Shown: piece after piece, positions 44,607 to 54,024 of the stretch
Numbering within the stretch: the stretch's first letter is position 1
Layout: each line of letters starts with the position of its first letter
Assembly (NCBI GenBank): GCA_963730005.1
Contig: CAVSPO010000023.1
Span: 1-64,000, forward strand
DNA from: CAVSPO01 sp963730005
GTDB taxonomy: Bacteria; Actinomycetota; Actinomycetes; Propionibacteriales; Propionibacteriaceae
Direction of reading: 5' to 3'
DNA length: 64,000 nucleotides
Position numbers and translations under genes: made by a program
Notes under the pieces: model-generated
The model's database searches: none
Told to the model about the DNA's origin: nothing
What the model saw: only the letters and a program-made list of their open reading frames with translations

Positions 44607-45248
44607 TCAGAACTCGCGGCCGGCGGCGAAGCGGTGCAGCACGCCCGTCCTGGCCAGCGCCCTGGTCAGCAGCCAGCTGAGCAACCCGGCCAGCACAATG
44701 CCGCTGAGCACGCAGCAGATCAGGTAGATCAGGTTGAACTGCCAAGTCAGCGCGATGTTGCCGGAATACCACAGCTCGCCGAACCAGGCGCCGAAGCCGG
44801 CAGCGCCACCCGCCAGCAGCGCCACCGGCAAGGTGTACTTGCGGTAGCGGAAGGCCAGGAAGACGAGCTCGGCGAAGGCGCCCTGAATCAGGCCCGAGAG
44901 CAGTGTCGAGACGCCCCAGGCGTTGCCCAGCAGCGCCGACACCGCTGCACCCACCAGTTCGACGAAAATCGCGGCGCCGGGCTTGCGGATGATCAGCCCG
45001 CCCAGCGGGCCGCCGATGAACCAGATGCCGACAGCCAGTCCACCCAGACCCGGGGTCACTGCATCCAGCGCCTGGAACCATGCGTAGCCCGGCGAGTTCC
45101 AGCCGAAGAAGATCAGGCCGACGGCCACACCAAGCACGGCCGCTACCACGATGTCGACCACGCGCCAGCCCTGGGTGGGCGGCAGCGGCGTGGTCTCGTC
45201 AATCAGTTCGGTGGCACGGCCACCGGTTGCTGAGCTGTTGCTGGTCAT
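44607..45248 (-). CDS. ykoE: ECF transporter substrate-binding (S) component, YkoE family
   Basis: A 213-residue membrane protein with about six segments that binds thiamine or its hydroxymethylpyrimidine precursor. Family features: VVAAVLGVAVGLIFFGWN, GGPLGGLIIRKPGAA and LVGAAVSALLGN. A TPP riboswitch directly upstream fixes the pathway. The start at 45248 is chosen over in-frame Met codons upstream that lie within or near the aptamer. Confidence 0.93.
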   Translation of the reverse strand: MTSNSSATGGRATELIDETTPLPPTQGWRVVDIVVAAVLGVAVGLIFFGWNSPGYAWFQALDAVTPGLGGLAVGIWFIGGPLGGLIIRKPGAAIFVELVGAAVSALLGNAWGVSTLLSGLIQGAFAELVFLAFRYRKYTLPVALLAGGAAGFGAWFGELWYSGNIALTWQFNLIYLICCVLSGIVLAGLLSWLLTRALARTGVLHRFAAGREF

Positions 45249-45303
45249 TGTTGTGCCCCTGTTCATCGGGCACGGGTGCGGGACCGGCCTTCGGTCCCCA
45301 GAG

Positions 45304-45413
45304 TTGCCTCCCTGCGCTGGCATGATCCAGATCAGGTTCGACGGTCGAAAGCGTGGCCCACAAGCGCAGGCACGGGGGCTTTCCTCTCAGCCCGGCCTCC
45401 CGGGCTCCCGTGT
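45304..45413 (-). ncRNA. TPP riboswitch (THI element)
   Basis: On the minus strand the aptamer shows the conserved CTGAGA (complement at 45385-45390) after a GC-rich P1/P2, and the pyrophosphate-sensing part ACCTGATCTGGATCATGCC followed by AGCGCAGGGA. It should repress the ykoEDC operon when thiamine diphosphate is plentiful. The long P3 arm between the two halves is GC-rich. Confidence 0.95.
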
Positions 45414-45466
45414 TCAATGCCCAATATAGCCCTGACGCTGACTGATCGCCCGGGTGGTTCGACGCT

Positions 45467-46234
45467 TCAGTGCCCGGGTAGGAAGTGACCGGCGATCCGG
45501 GCCACGACTGGGTCGGGGGAGCCGGCCAGGCTGGTGAGGGCCTTGGCTGCGGGTTCGCCGATCTGTCCCAGGGCCGAGACGGCCGCAATCCGGACGTCGG
45601 GGTCGGCGTCGCAGGCCGCGACGGTCAATGCCTCGGTGGCAGCCACGGCGTCCGCCCCCAGGTAGCCAAGGGCATCGGCGGCGTGGGCTCGGACCACCGC
45701 GTCCGACGAGGAGAGCGCCTCGGCGAGCACCGGGGCCGAATCGGCGCCGAACCGCTGGAAGGCCGTGGTCAGAGCGTCGCGCTGCAGCTCGTCGCCGTCA
45801 CCCAGGCGCGCCGCCAGCACGGCCAGCGCCTTGTGGGCGTGCCGCTGGCCGGTGGTGGCCAGGGCTCGATAGGCCTTGATGGCGACGTCGGCGTCCGGAT
45901 CTGCCACGAGCGGAGCCAGGTGGTCAGCGTGGTCAGGGTTGCCGACCTTGCTCAGCACGTGGGCGCCCGTGCGGCGGATGTGTGGATCCTCGTCCGTCAG
46001 CATGGCCAGCACGCCCGGGAGGGCCTCGTCGATGTGCTGGACGGTGGCCCAGGTGAGGTCCTCGTGGACGCCGCAGCCCGGCGTCTCGGCGCGCAGGTGC
46101 GCCACCAGCGCAGGCGCTACCGCCGGGTCCCTGAGGCCACCGAGGGCCAGCGCGGCCTGACGACGCCTGGTTCCGTTGGCGTGGTCGAGCAAGGCAATCA
46201 GTTCGTTCGCGGTGGGATTGGTAATGGTGTCCAC
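45467..46234 (-). CDS. HEAT-repeat protein
   Basis: A 255-residue all-helical protein built of about six HEAT/PBS-lyase-type repeats (for example RRQAALALGGLRDPAVAPAL and VRIAAVSALGQIG). Such proteins are scaffolds or phycobilin-lyase-like adaptors; no catalytic residue is evident. AGGAGG lies 8 nt before the ATG. It is divergent from the cardiolipin synthase gene. Confidence 0.82.
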   Translation of the reverse strand: MDTITNPTANELIALLDHANGTRRRQAALALGGLRDPAVAPALVAHLRAETPGCGVHEDLTWATVQHIDEALPGVLAMLTDEDPHIRRTGAHVLSKVGNPDHADHLAPLVADPDADVAIKAYRALATTGQRHAHKALAVLAARLGDGDELQRDALTTAFQRFGADSAPVLAEALSSSDAVVRAHAADALGYLGADAVAATEALTVAACDADPDVRIAAVSALGQIGEPAAKALTSLAGSPDPVVARIAGHFLPGH

Positions 46235-46354
46235 CTCCTCTGCCTCGAAAGTAGACGCTGCGGCGGCTGCACAAAAGGCCGGACGGCCAATGGCTCACCC
46301 GGTGCATCCGGGCAGCCCCCCGTGCGGTTGCCCCGGTGGACGATACTGGTTGAC

Positions 46355-48007
46355 ATGCCGTCAACCGAGGTGGTCACCGCCGTGGCCCGCGGCAGCGGGG
46401 TCCGGCGCACCCTCTTCATAGCTGTGCGATTGCTGGTCACGCTGTTTCTGGTCGGTGTTCAGGTGTTCCTGATTGTGGCCATCCTGACCTGGGCGTCCAA
46501 CAGGGCCACCTGGGTGGCGGGTCTCACCGGTCTGTTCACTGCCGCGGTCATGCTCCACGTGGTGAACAGCCGGATGCAGATGGAGTACAAGCTGGCCTGG
46601 ACGATCCCGATCATCCTGCTGCCGGCTCTGGGCGCCGCGTTCTACTTGCTGTACGGCTCGCCCAACACCAGCGGCCGCAGTCTGCGGCGCTATCGCGAGG
46701 TGCAGGGCAGAGTCCGGGCCGCCGAGCTGGAGGTGCAGCGCCGGGCAGCCGAGCCGGGTTCCCGCGTCGAGGCGCAGTTGGTGACCGGGGCCGATAGTCC
46801 GCCGATGACGGCCGATCAGCCCTTCGGTCAACAGCCGTCCACGCAGCTGCCGGCACGTGTCGCCGCGCAGATCAGGTATCTGGAATCGGCCGGTCCGTTT
46901 CTGCCCTTCGTCGACACCGACACCACCTATTACCCCACAGGTGACGACGCCTGGCCGCAGATGCTGGCGGCGATGGCGCAGGCTCAGCGGTACATCCTGG
47001 TGGAGTACTTCATCGTCAGCGAGGGCCGGATGTGGCAGCAGATGCTGGACGTGCTCTGCCGCAAGGCCGACGAGGGCGTCGAAGTGCTCTTCCTGTACGA
47101 CGACGTCGGTTCGCTGTGGGGGTTGCCCTCCCGGTTCGTCCAGACGCTGAGCAGGAACGGCATCCAGGTGCGGCCCTTCAACCCGATGAGCGGGCGGCTG
47201 ACGCTGCGCGTGAACAACCGCGATCACCGCAAGCTCCTGATCGTCGACGGTCTGGTGGGTTTCACGGGCGGCCTCAACATCGCCGACGAGTACATCAACG
47301 CGAAGCCCCGTTTCGGGCACTGGAAGGACACCGTCGTCCGGCTGGAGGGCGAGGGGGTGTGGGGCATGACCGAGCTGTTCTTCACGCTGTGGGACCTGAT
47401 CAGCGACCAGCCCACCGATCTGGCAGCCCTGCGCCCCGCCTACGGGCACAGCGAGGCCCCGGGAACCGTGATCAGTTTCGACGACACGCCACTGGACGAT
47501 GACTCGGTGGGCTGGGGTGTCTACCGCAACATGATGGCTCGAGCCCGCCACACGGTCGACATCATGACGCCCTACCTGGTGCCCTCCCAGGCGATGCTGG
47601 AGTCCATCGGTGCAGTGGCCCAGAGTGGGGTGCGGGTGCGGCTGCTGACCCCGGGAATCCCCGACAAGCACTACGTCTATTCGGTGACCCGCAGCAACTA
47701 CCGGCCATTGATCGAGGCCGGCGTCGAGATCTATGAATACACCCCCGGGTTCCTGCACGCCAAGCAGCTGGTGGCCGACGATGACCAGGCCGTCCTGGGC
47801 ACCATCAACTTCGACTTCCGGAGCTTCTACCTGCACCAGGAATGCGCCGTCTGGATGTACCGGACGAGCTGTATCCCGGCCATGAAGGCGGATTTCGAGG
47901 CCACCGTCGCCCAGAGTCACCGGGTGACCCAGGCCGACCTGGACGCCGTGCCCCCCTGGCGGCGGCTGGCTCGTTCCGTGCTGCGCACCTTCGCCCCGTT
48001 GCTGTGA
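46355..48007 (+). CDS. cls: Cardiolipin synthase
   Basis: A 550-residue phospholipase-D-type enzyme that makes cardiolipin from phosphatidylglycerol. Two N-terminal membrane segments (about 22-45 and 51-70, with a third near 80-98) precede two HKD motifs (DHRKLLIVD and LHAKQLVADD). It has about 60 residues of charged linker after the membrane part, longer than usual. A GATACT box 8 nt before the ATG suggests a leaderless transcript. Confidence 0.94.
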   Translation: MPSTEVVTAVARGSGVRRTLFIAVRLLVTLFLVGVQVFLIVAILTWASNRATWVAGLTGLFTAAVMLHVVNSRMQMEYKLAWTIPIILLPALGAAFYLLYGSPNTSGRSLRRYREVQGRVRAAELEVQRRAAEPGSRVEAQLVTGADSPPMTADQPFGQQPSTQLPARVAAQIRYLESAGPFLPFVDTDTTYYPTGDDAWPQMLAAMAQAQRYILVEYFIVSEGRMWQQMLDVLCRKADEGVEVLFLYDDVGSLWGLPSRFVQTLSRNGIQVRPFNPMSGRLTLRVNNRDHRKLLIVDGLVGFTGGLNIADEYINAKPRFGHWKDTVVRLEGEGVWGMTELFFTLWDLISDQPTDLAALRPAYGHSEAPGTVISFDDTPLDDDSVGWGVYRNMMARARHTVDIMTPYLVPSQAMLESIGAVAQSGVRVRLLTPGIPDKHYVYSVTRSNYRPLIEAGVEIYEYTPGFLHAKQLVADDDQAVLGTINFDFRSFYLHQECAVWMYRTSCIPAMKADFEATVAQSHRVTQADLDAVPPWRRLARSVLRTFAPLL

Positions 48008-48046
48008 GCCGGTCCGCCGCGTCCGGCTTCCTGGGCCCCGAGTCGC

Positions 48047-48997
48047 TCACAGTGTCACGGTCTGCCCGTCGGTGACCAGCAGCCGGTCGGCGAGCAACGA
48101 CTCGAAGCACCGGCGTGACTGCTCGGGGTCGTGCCAGTGTCCCAACAGCACCCCGACCGGCACCCTGTCCGACCTTCGGACCAGGTCGAGCAGCACCCCG
48201 CGGCATTGGCGGTCGGTGCCGGCCCAGGGCTGGGCCTTGCGCGGTGGGCCGTCGTGAGCCGGACGGCCCTGGGCCAGCCACCGGCAGTGGCCGGCCACCG
48301 GGCAGGCCCGGCAGCCGGGGTTGCGGGCGGTGCAGACGAGCGCTCCCAGTTCCATGACGGCCGCAGCCCACAGTGCTGCCGGGGTGGGGTGGGCGGCCGG
48401 GATGGTGCCGGCGCCTGCTGGCACGGCCAGATCGGCGGACCATGATCCGCGGGGCAGGAATTCGGCTGCTGCGCTGTACTCCGCCCTGGTGGGGCTGTTC
48501 GTCGGGAACTCACGCGCAGTCCCGATCCTGGCCAGCACCCGCCTGACATTGGTGTCGAGCACCACGTGGGCCTGCCCGAACGCGAAGGACGCCACGGCTG
48601 CCGCGGTGTAGTCGCCGACGCCCGGCAATGCCCGCAGCGCCTCGGCGTCGTCCGGGACCTGGCCCTGGTGCTGGAGGCTGATGGTGATGGCCGCTGCATG
48701 CAGGCGCTGGGCTCGTCGCGGGTAGCCGAGACGTCCCCAGGCCGCCACTGCGGACGCAGCCGGCTCAGCGGCGAGGTCGCCGGGGGTGGGCCAACGGTGG
48801 GTCCACTGCGCCCAGGGCTCCAGAACCCGCGACACGGGGGTCTGTTGCAGCATGAACTCGCTGACAAGCACCGCCCAGGCACTGGTTCCGGGTCTGCGCC
48901 AGGGCAGATCCCGGCCCTGCGTGACGAACCAGGCGACGACGGCTTGAGCCAGCTGTTGGCGCTCGGTTGATTGCACCCGTCCAGCGTAGGTCGACAT
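48047..48997 (-). CDS. mutY: A/G-specific adenine glycosylase
   Basis: A 316-residue base-excision enzyme that removes A opposite 8-oxoG. The helix-hairpin-helix is LPGVGDYTAAAVASFA, the catalytic Asp is in VVLDTNVRRV, the first acidic residue is in SEFMLQQTPV, and the [4Fe-4S] ligands are CTARNPGCRACPVAGHC. The C-terminal 8-oxoG recognition domain is short, as in many actinobacterial forms. disA lies immediately upstream (3 bases). Confidence 0.95.
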   Translation of the reverse strand: MSTYAGRVQSTERQQLAQAVVAWFVTQGRDLPWRRPGTSAWAVLVSEFMLQQTPVSRVLEPWAQWTHRWPTPGDLAAEPAASAVAAWGRLGYPRRAQRLHAAAITISLQHQGQVPDDAEALRALPGVGDYTAAAVASFAFGQAHVVLDTNVRRVLARIGTAREFPTNSPTRAEYSAAAEFLPRGSWSADLAVPAGAGTIPAAHPTPAALWAAAVMELGALVCTARNPGCRACPVAGHCRWLAQGRPAHDGPPRKAQPWAGTDRQCRGVLLDLVRRSDRVPVGVLLGHWHDPEQSRRCFESLLADRLLVTDGQTVTL

Positions 48998-49000
48998 GGG

Positions 49001-50068
49001 TCAGTGCCCCCGGAACACCCGCTCCCGGAGGCGCTGCAGCCCGTCGTGGATGGCCCGGGCGCGAGCCGGCCCGATGCCACCGACCGCCAGGTCCTGCGTC
49101 GAGGCGTTGAACAGCGCCTGGACTGACCCGAAGTGCTCGACCAGGGCGCCGGCCTGGGTCGAGCTGAGCTGGGTCACCTGGCTGACCTGCCGAAGGCCCC
49201 GACTGTGCAGCGCCCTGTCGAGTTCGGGCCCGCCTTCCAACCCGAGCAGGGCTGCGACGCTGTGCGGATCGAGCAGCTCCCCGGTACTGAGCCGACGCAG
49301 GTTGTCCAGGCTGAAACTGCGCCCCCCTGCCGGTTGGTAGTCCTGTTCCAGCAGGGTGCTCAACTGGTCGACGCCGCTGGTCAGCTCGAACAGCTGAAGC
49401 TGCAGCAGACGTCCGTCCATCCCCAGCGCCTCGACGTAGCCCTCCAGCTCCTCGGCCAGCCGGCGCACCATCTCGACCCGCTGGGCCACCCGCACCAGAT
49501 CGCGCAAGGTGACCGTTTCCTCGATCTCGAGAGCTGACAGCAGTCGGGTGTCGTCGAAGAGCCGGTCCCGGTAGCGGCTCAGGGTGGCCAACGCCTGGTC
49601 CGCCTGCGTCATGATCTGGGCGCTCGGCTCGATGGGGTAGCGCAGGCCCTCCATGAACAGCGCAATGGTCGACATCGAAGCGGAGACCGTCACCACCGGA
49701 CGGTGCGCCTGTTGGGCAATCCGGTCTGCGGTGCGGTGCCTCGTGCCGGTCTCGATCGTGGGCACCCCGGCAGTGGGCACGAAGTGCACGCCAGCGGCGA
49801 TGATCGTCTCCAGCTCCGCGTCCACGATGATGCCGCCGTCCATCTTGGCGAGCTCGCGAAGCGCCGTGGGCGTGAATTCGGTGTTCACCGTGAACCCGCC
49901 GGTGGAGATCTGCTCGACGATCGCGTTGCTTCCCAGCACCACCAGCGCCCCCGTGCGGCCATGCACGATGCGATCCAGGCCGTCGCGCAGGGGAGTGCCG
50001 GGGGCCAGCAGTGCGCGGTAGCGACGGAACCGTTCCTCGTCGTGGCCGAGGGTCTTCTTGGGGGGCAC
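49001..50068 (-). CDS. disA: DNA integrity scanning protein, diadenylate cyclase
   Basis: It makes c-di-AMP from two ATP and senses branched DNA. 355 residues: N-terminal DAC domain, central helical spine and C-terminal helix-hairpin-helix DNA-binding part (GIGPARARAIHDGLQRL). The RHR motif is intact (GTRHR), but the DGA motif reads DGG in KMDGGIIVD. It lies 10 bases downstream of radA; the radA-disA pair is conserved, and RadA restrains DisA in other bacteria. Confidence 0.95.
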   Translation of the reverse strand: MPPKKTLGHDEERFRRYRALLAPGTPLRDGLDRIVHGRTGALVVLGSNAIVEQISTGGFTVNTEFTPTALRELAKMDGGIIVDAELETIIAAGVHFVPTAGVPTIETGTRHRTADRIAQQAHRPVVTVSASMSTIALFMEGLRYPIEPSAQIMTQADQALATLSRYRDRLFDDTRLLSALEIEETVTLRDLVRVAQRVEMVRRLAEELEGYVEALGMDGRLLQLQLFELTSGVDQLSTLLEQDYQPAGGRSFSLDNLRRLSTGELLDPHSVAALLGLEGGPELDRALHSRGLRQVSQVTQLSSTQAGALVEHFGSVQALFNASTQDLAVGGIGPARARAIHDGLQRLRERVFRGH

Positions 50069-50078
50069 GAGCCACAGT

Positions 50079-51467
50079 CTAGGAGTTACGCTGACCGGCG
50101 GTCAGCTTGAGCAGCGCGAGAGCCTCGGCGACGGTGGCCACCTGCTTGACATCCAGTTTGTGAAGTTTCGGCATCCGGGTGTTCTCGTTGCGGTTGTTGA
50201 AAGGCACCAACGCCAGCGTGAATCCCAGCCGGGCGGCCTCGGCGAGCCGACGCTCCAGGCCCGGCACCCGGCGCACGTCACCGGCGAGACCCACCTCGCC
50301 CAAGGCCACCACACCTGGGAGGCCGTCGTGGTTGAGGCTGGCGGAGGCGATCGCGATCGCCACGGCCAGGTCGGACGCCGGGTCGGTGACTCGTGCTCCG
50401 CCAACGGTGGACACGTAGACATCGCTGTGGCCCAGCGACACCTGGGCCTTGCGCGCCAGCACGGCCAGGATCATGGCGACCCGCGAGTTGTCGACGCCGT
50501 TGCTGACCCGGCGCAGCGGTGTCTCGGCCGGCACCGCCGAAACCAGGGACTGGATCTCTGCGAGCAGCGGCCGCCGGCCCTCCATGCTGACCGTCACACA
50601 GGTGCCGGGCATCGGCTCGGCGTAATGGGTGATGAACAACCCTGACGGGTCGGGCACCTCGACGATCCCGCGCTCGGCCATCTCGAAACAGCCCACCTCG
50701 TCGGCGGGGCCGAAGCGATTCTTGACCGCTCGCACCATCCGGAAACCCGAGTGCCGGTCGCCTTCGAAGTTCAACACCACGTCCACCAGGTGCTCCATGG
50801 TGCGCGGGCCCGCGATGGAACCGTCCTTGGTGACGTGACCGACGATGATCACCGGCATGCCGCGGCTTTTCGCCACCCGCACCAGGGCGGCCGTCACCTC
50901 GCGCACCTGGGCCGTGCCGCCCGGCGCGCCCTCGGCGTCGCCTGCGGTGATGGTCTGGACCGAGTCGACGACCATCAGGGTCGGTGCCACCTGCTCCACG
51001 TGCCCCAGCACCGTGCCCAGATCGGTCTCGGCCGCCAGAAACAGCTGGCTGGCCAGCGCGTCGGTGCGGTCGGCTCGCAGCCGCACCTGCGCCGCCGACT
51101 CCTCTCCGGTGACGTAGAGCGTCCGGCGGCCGGCCTGAGCCCACTTGGCAGCCACGGCCAGCAGCAGCGTCGATTTTCCGACGCCGGGCTCGCCGGCCAG
51201 CAGCACCGCCACCCCCGCGACCAGCCCGCCGCCCAGCACGCGATCCAGCTCACCGATCCCGGTCAGTTGTCGGTTGGCGGCCTCGGCCGAGATCTGCGAG
51301 ATCGGCACTGCCCGGGCGGCCGGCGCAACACCGGCCTGCTGCGCCGGTCTGGTCCTGCCCTGTTCGGCCACACAACCCCAGGCCTGGCACTCACCGCACC
51401 TGCCAACCCACTTCGCAGAGGTCCAACCGCACTCGGTGCAGCGATACGCGTCCTGTTTGCTTGCCAC
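50079..51467 (-). CDS. radA: DNA repair protein RadA
   Basis: A 462-residue RecA-like branch-migration ATPase. The N-terminal C4 zinc finger is YRCTECGWTSAKWVGRCGEC, Walker A is GEPGVGKST, and the KNRFG motif is VKNRFGPADE. A C-terminal Lon-like domain follows. The GTG at 51467 (VASKQD) is preferred to the upstream ATG at 51497. Confidence 0.96.
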   Translation of the reverse strand: MASKQDAYRCTECGWTSAKWVGRCGECQAWGCVAEQGRTRPAQQAGVAPAARAVPISQISAEAANRQLTGIGELDRVLGGGLVAGVAVLLAGEPGVGKSTLLLAVAAKWAQAGRRTLYVTGEESAAQVRLRADRTDALASQLFLAAETDLGTVLGHVEQVAPTLMVVDSVQTITAGDAEGAPGGTAQVREVTAALVRVAKSRGMPVIIVGHVTKDGSIAGPRTMEHLVDVVLNFEGDRHSGFRMVRAVKNRFGPADEVGCFEMAERGIVEVPDPSGLFITHYAEPMPGTCVTVSMEGRRPLLAEIQSLVSAVPAETPLRRVSNGVDNSRVAMILAVLARKAQVSLGHSDVYVSTVGGARVTDPASDLAVAIAIASASLNHDGLPGVVALGEVGLAGDVRRVPGLERRLAEAARLGFTLALVPFNNRNENTRMPKLHKLDVKQVATVAEALALLKLTAGQRNS

Positions 51468-51522
51468 GCACCACAACCTAGCCACGCCCGGCGACACTTT
51501 CGCCGGCCGGCGGCGGGGTGCC

Positions 51523-52161
51523 TCAGATACGGACGATGGTGCCGTCGCTCTTGCGGACAGTGATGGCGTCCAGGCCGGGTTGGCCGTGCGGCGCCACGAA
51601 ATCGATGTGCACTCCGTCGAACATCTCGCCGATCGGGGCCCCGATCCAATCCTCGACCCGTGGGCGGGAGCCGGCGATCTCGATCTCGAGCAGTTCGATC
51701 GAACCGCTCAGGGCTGACGGCAGGACGTCGGCTGGGCTCTTCCATTCGATGAAATAGGGCAGCTGCGGGTCTGCAATCACGCCCTTCACACCGATCTGTC
51801 GCCACTGCAGCACCCGGCCGTCGGGGAAGCGGCGGGTGCCGTCGACACCTCGTCGTCCCAGCTTGTGCTCGTAGAAGGACAGGTCATCGACTGCGATCAC
51901 CCAGGCCAGCCAGCCGCCACCCATCGCCGAGCGGGCTCGTGCGGCCTGCCCGAAGACGGCCTTCTCTGCCACCGGGTGGTCGAGCACCTCGACGATCTCG
52001 AGGTAACGACCGTCGGTCAGCGGAAGTATGTTGTTGCGCGTTCCGAACCGGGGGTGGAAACCGCCGTCCTTGAACTTCTCGCCGAGCAGCTCGCCGAGCC
52101 GCTCGGCTTCTGCTTTGAGGCCCGCCGGGCCGGCCGCGAAGGTCAGGTGGGAAACATGCAT
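51523..52161 (-). CDS. VOC-family glyoxalase-like protein
   Basis: A 212-residue vicinal-oxygen-chelate fold protein. The N-terminal betaalphabeta pattern (HVSHLTFAAGPAGL, then FGTRNNILPLTDGRYLEIVEVL) resembles the Glyoxalase_3 group. Substrate and metal ligands are uncertain. It is divergent from the TIM-barrel gene with about 100 bases between them. Confidence 0.8.
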   Translation of the reverse strand: MHVSHLTFAAGPAGLKAEAERLGELLGEKFKDGGFHPRFGTRNNILPLTDGRYLEIVEVLDHPVAEKAVFGQAARARSAMGGGWLAWVIAVDDLSFYEHKLGRRGVDGTRRFPDGRVLQWRQIGVKGVIADPQLPYFIEWKSPADVLPSALSGSIELLEIEIAGSRPRVEDWIGAPIGEMFDGVHIDFVAPHGQPGLDAITVRKSDGTIVRI

Positions 52162-52265
52162 GCCCCATTGTGTCCAATGCCCGCTGAACAAGCGAAATCG
52201 GGTTTTTCCTCATTGGCCGGCGGTCGGGATTCCGGGTCCCGGAGCAGCCGGACTAATCTGGCAGT

Positions 52266-53087
52266 GTGCATGCATCCGGTTCGGAGTCGGCGGCCAGGCC
52301 CGTCTCGAAAGCCTCAGTCGTGCTGGGGAGTTCAACGGTCTATCCCGAAGCAACCACGAGCGCGTTCGAGATCGCAGCTGATCTGGGCTACGACGGCCTC
52401 GAACTCGTGGTGGGCATCGACCCCATCTCCACCGACATCGACTATGTCGCGAAGCTGCAGGACTACCACCAGGTGGCGATCTGCTCCATTCACGCACCCT
52501 GCCTGATCATCACCCAGACTGTCTGGGGCAACGACCCCTGGGAGAAGCTGCGCATCTCGGCCAACGCCGCCAAGCGGCTGGGCGCCAACGTCGTGGTGGT
52601 GCACCCGCCATTCGCCTGGCAGCGCGACTACGCTCGCGACTTCCCGCGCCGGATCAACGAGTTGTGCGATGAGACGGGCATCACGTTTGCCGTCGAGAAC
52701 ATGTATCCGTGGCGCACACCCGCAGGTCAGGTGGCCGCCTACGCACCGAGCTACGATCCGACGGACCAGCCCTATCGGCACCTGACGCTGGACATCTCGC
52801 ATGCCGCCACCAGCCAGGTTCGCGCCACCGATTACGTGGACGCCTGGGGTGACCGGCTCGCGCATGTGCACCTCACCGATGGTGCAGGCTCGGCCAAGGA
52901 CGAACACCTGTTTCCGGGCGAGGGCACGCAGAACGCTTGGGCAGTTGTCGACAAGCTGGTCGCCCGCGGGTTCGAAGGGCATTTCGTGCACGAGATCAAC
53001 ACCCGCAAGGCCAAATCCAAGGCAGACCGGGAACGTAGCCTGGGTGAGGCGCTGGCCGAGACCCGCCGCCATCTCGGACAGGGCTGA
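52266..53087 (+). CDS. TIM-barrel sugar phosphate isomerase/epimerase-like protein
   Basis: A 273-residue xylose-isomerase/AP-endonuclease-2-like barrel. Metal-ligand candidates lie in VVVVHPPF, AVENMYPW, TLDISHAA and HVHLTDG. Reaction unknown. Related genes sit near proC and the bS22 gene in mycobacteria, as here. The GTG start lies 6 nt after a TAATCT box, so it is probably leaderless. Confidence 0.85.
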   Translation: MHASGSESAARPVSKASVVLGSSTVYPEATTSAFEIAADLGYDGLELVVGIDPISTDIDYVAKLQDYHQVAICSIHAPCLIITQTVWGNDPWEKLRISANAAKRLGANVVVVHPPFAWQRDYARDFPRRINELCDETGITFAVENMYPWRTPAGQVAAYAPSYDPTDQPYRHLTLDISHAATSQVRATDYVDAWGDRLAHVHLTDGAGSAKDEHLFPGEGTQNAWAVVDKLVARGFEGHFVHEINTRKAKSKADRERSLGEALAETRRHLGQG

Positions 53088-53097
53088 GGGGGTGGGC

Positions 53098-54024
53098 ATG
53101 CCGGACTCCCTGCTCAAGCTCGTCAGCCCTGACGGTGTCTTCGCGGCCGTGGCCGAGTCCTCGGCGCTGCGCGAGATGGCTCGACGCTTCATTCCCGCAG
53201 ACAACCCCGCCCAGTTGCTGCCGCTGATCACCGACCTGCAATGGAAGGGGCTCGTGGTCAGCGTGGTGTGCCTGCAGGATGAGCAGGAGGTCACCGAGAC
53301 CGTCGCAGCCGCCATGGTGGACGACCATCTGGAGCTGCTGCGGGTGCTAAGTGAGGGCGAGGCCGCCGACGGTTCGGACATCACGATCAGGCTCTCGACG
53401 CTGGGGCTGCGCCCCGACGGTGGGGAGGAGATGGCGCTGCGTCATGCCGAGCGGATCTGCGCCGCTGCCCAGGCGGCAGGCGTCACCGTGACGATCGCCT
53501 CGGAGGAACATTCCATGACAGAGCGGGCACATCGGGTCCACGGGGCCCTGCGCGCCCAGGTCCCGTCGGTGGCACTCACTGTGGCCTCCCGGCTGCGCCG
53601 CAGCGTGGACGACTGCCGAGCCCTGGCCGCTTCGGGTGCCCGGGTCAGGCTCTGCAAGGGCAGCTACGACGATCCCAGGTCGGTGTCCTTCACCCGGGCC
53701 CACGACATCGATCTGTCCTTCGTGCGCTGCCTGCGCCTGCTGATGGAAGGCCGCGGCCGTCCGATGGTCGCCACCCACGATCCCCGACTGGTGCGAATCA
53801 CCCAGCAGTTGGCCTGCACGTCAGGCCGGGCGAACCACGACTTCGAGCTGGAGATGATGTACGGCGTCCGGCCGTGGGAGCAACGTCGTCTGGTTGACAT
53901 CGGCAACCTCGTCCGGATCTACATTCCCTGCGGCAGTGACTGGTACGAGTACTACCTGTATCGGGTGTCGGATCGGCCGGCCAACGGTCTGCTGGTGGTT
54001 CGGGCGCTGTTGAGCCGGCGGTGA
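53098..54024 (+). CDS. Proline dehydrogenase
   Basis: A 308-residue FAD enzyme that oxidises proline to pyrroline-5-carboxylate and passes electrons to the quinone pool. Motifs: RLCKGSYDDP (RLxKGAY type), FELEMMYGVRP and YIPCGSDWYEYYLYRVSDRP, the substrate-binding helix. The ATG at 53098 follows AGGGGG by 5 nt. No P5C dehydrogenase gene is close, but proC, which runs the reverse direction, is 2.6 kb downstream. Confidence 0.92.
   Translation: MPDSLLKLVSPDGVFAAVAESSALREMARRFIPADNPAQLLPLITDLQWKGLVVSVVCLQDEQEVTETVAAAMVDDHLELLRVLSEGEAADGSDITIRLSTLGLRPDGGEEMALRHAERICAAAQAAGVTVTIASEEHSMTERAHRVHGALRAQVPSVALTVASRLRRSVDDCRALAASGARVRLCKGSYDDPRSVSFTRAHDIDLSFVRCLRLLMEGRGRPMVATHDPRLVRITQQLACTSGRANHDFELEMMYGVRPWEQRRLVDIGNLVRIYIPCGSDWYEYYLYRVSDRPANGLLVVRALLSRR

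Noticed and set aside
45485..46354. Apparent N-terminal extension of cardiolipin synthase
   Set aside because: It is antisense to the HEAT-repeat gene; the protein-like sequence begins at 46355, just after a -10 box.
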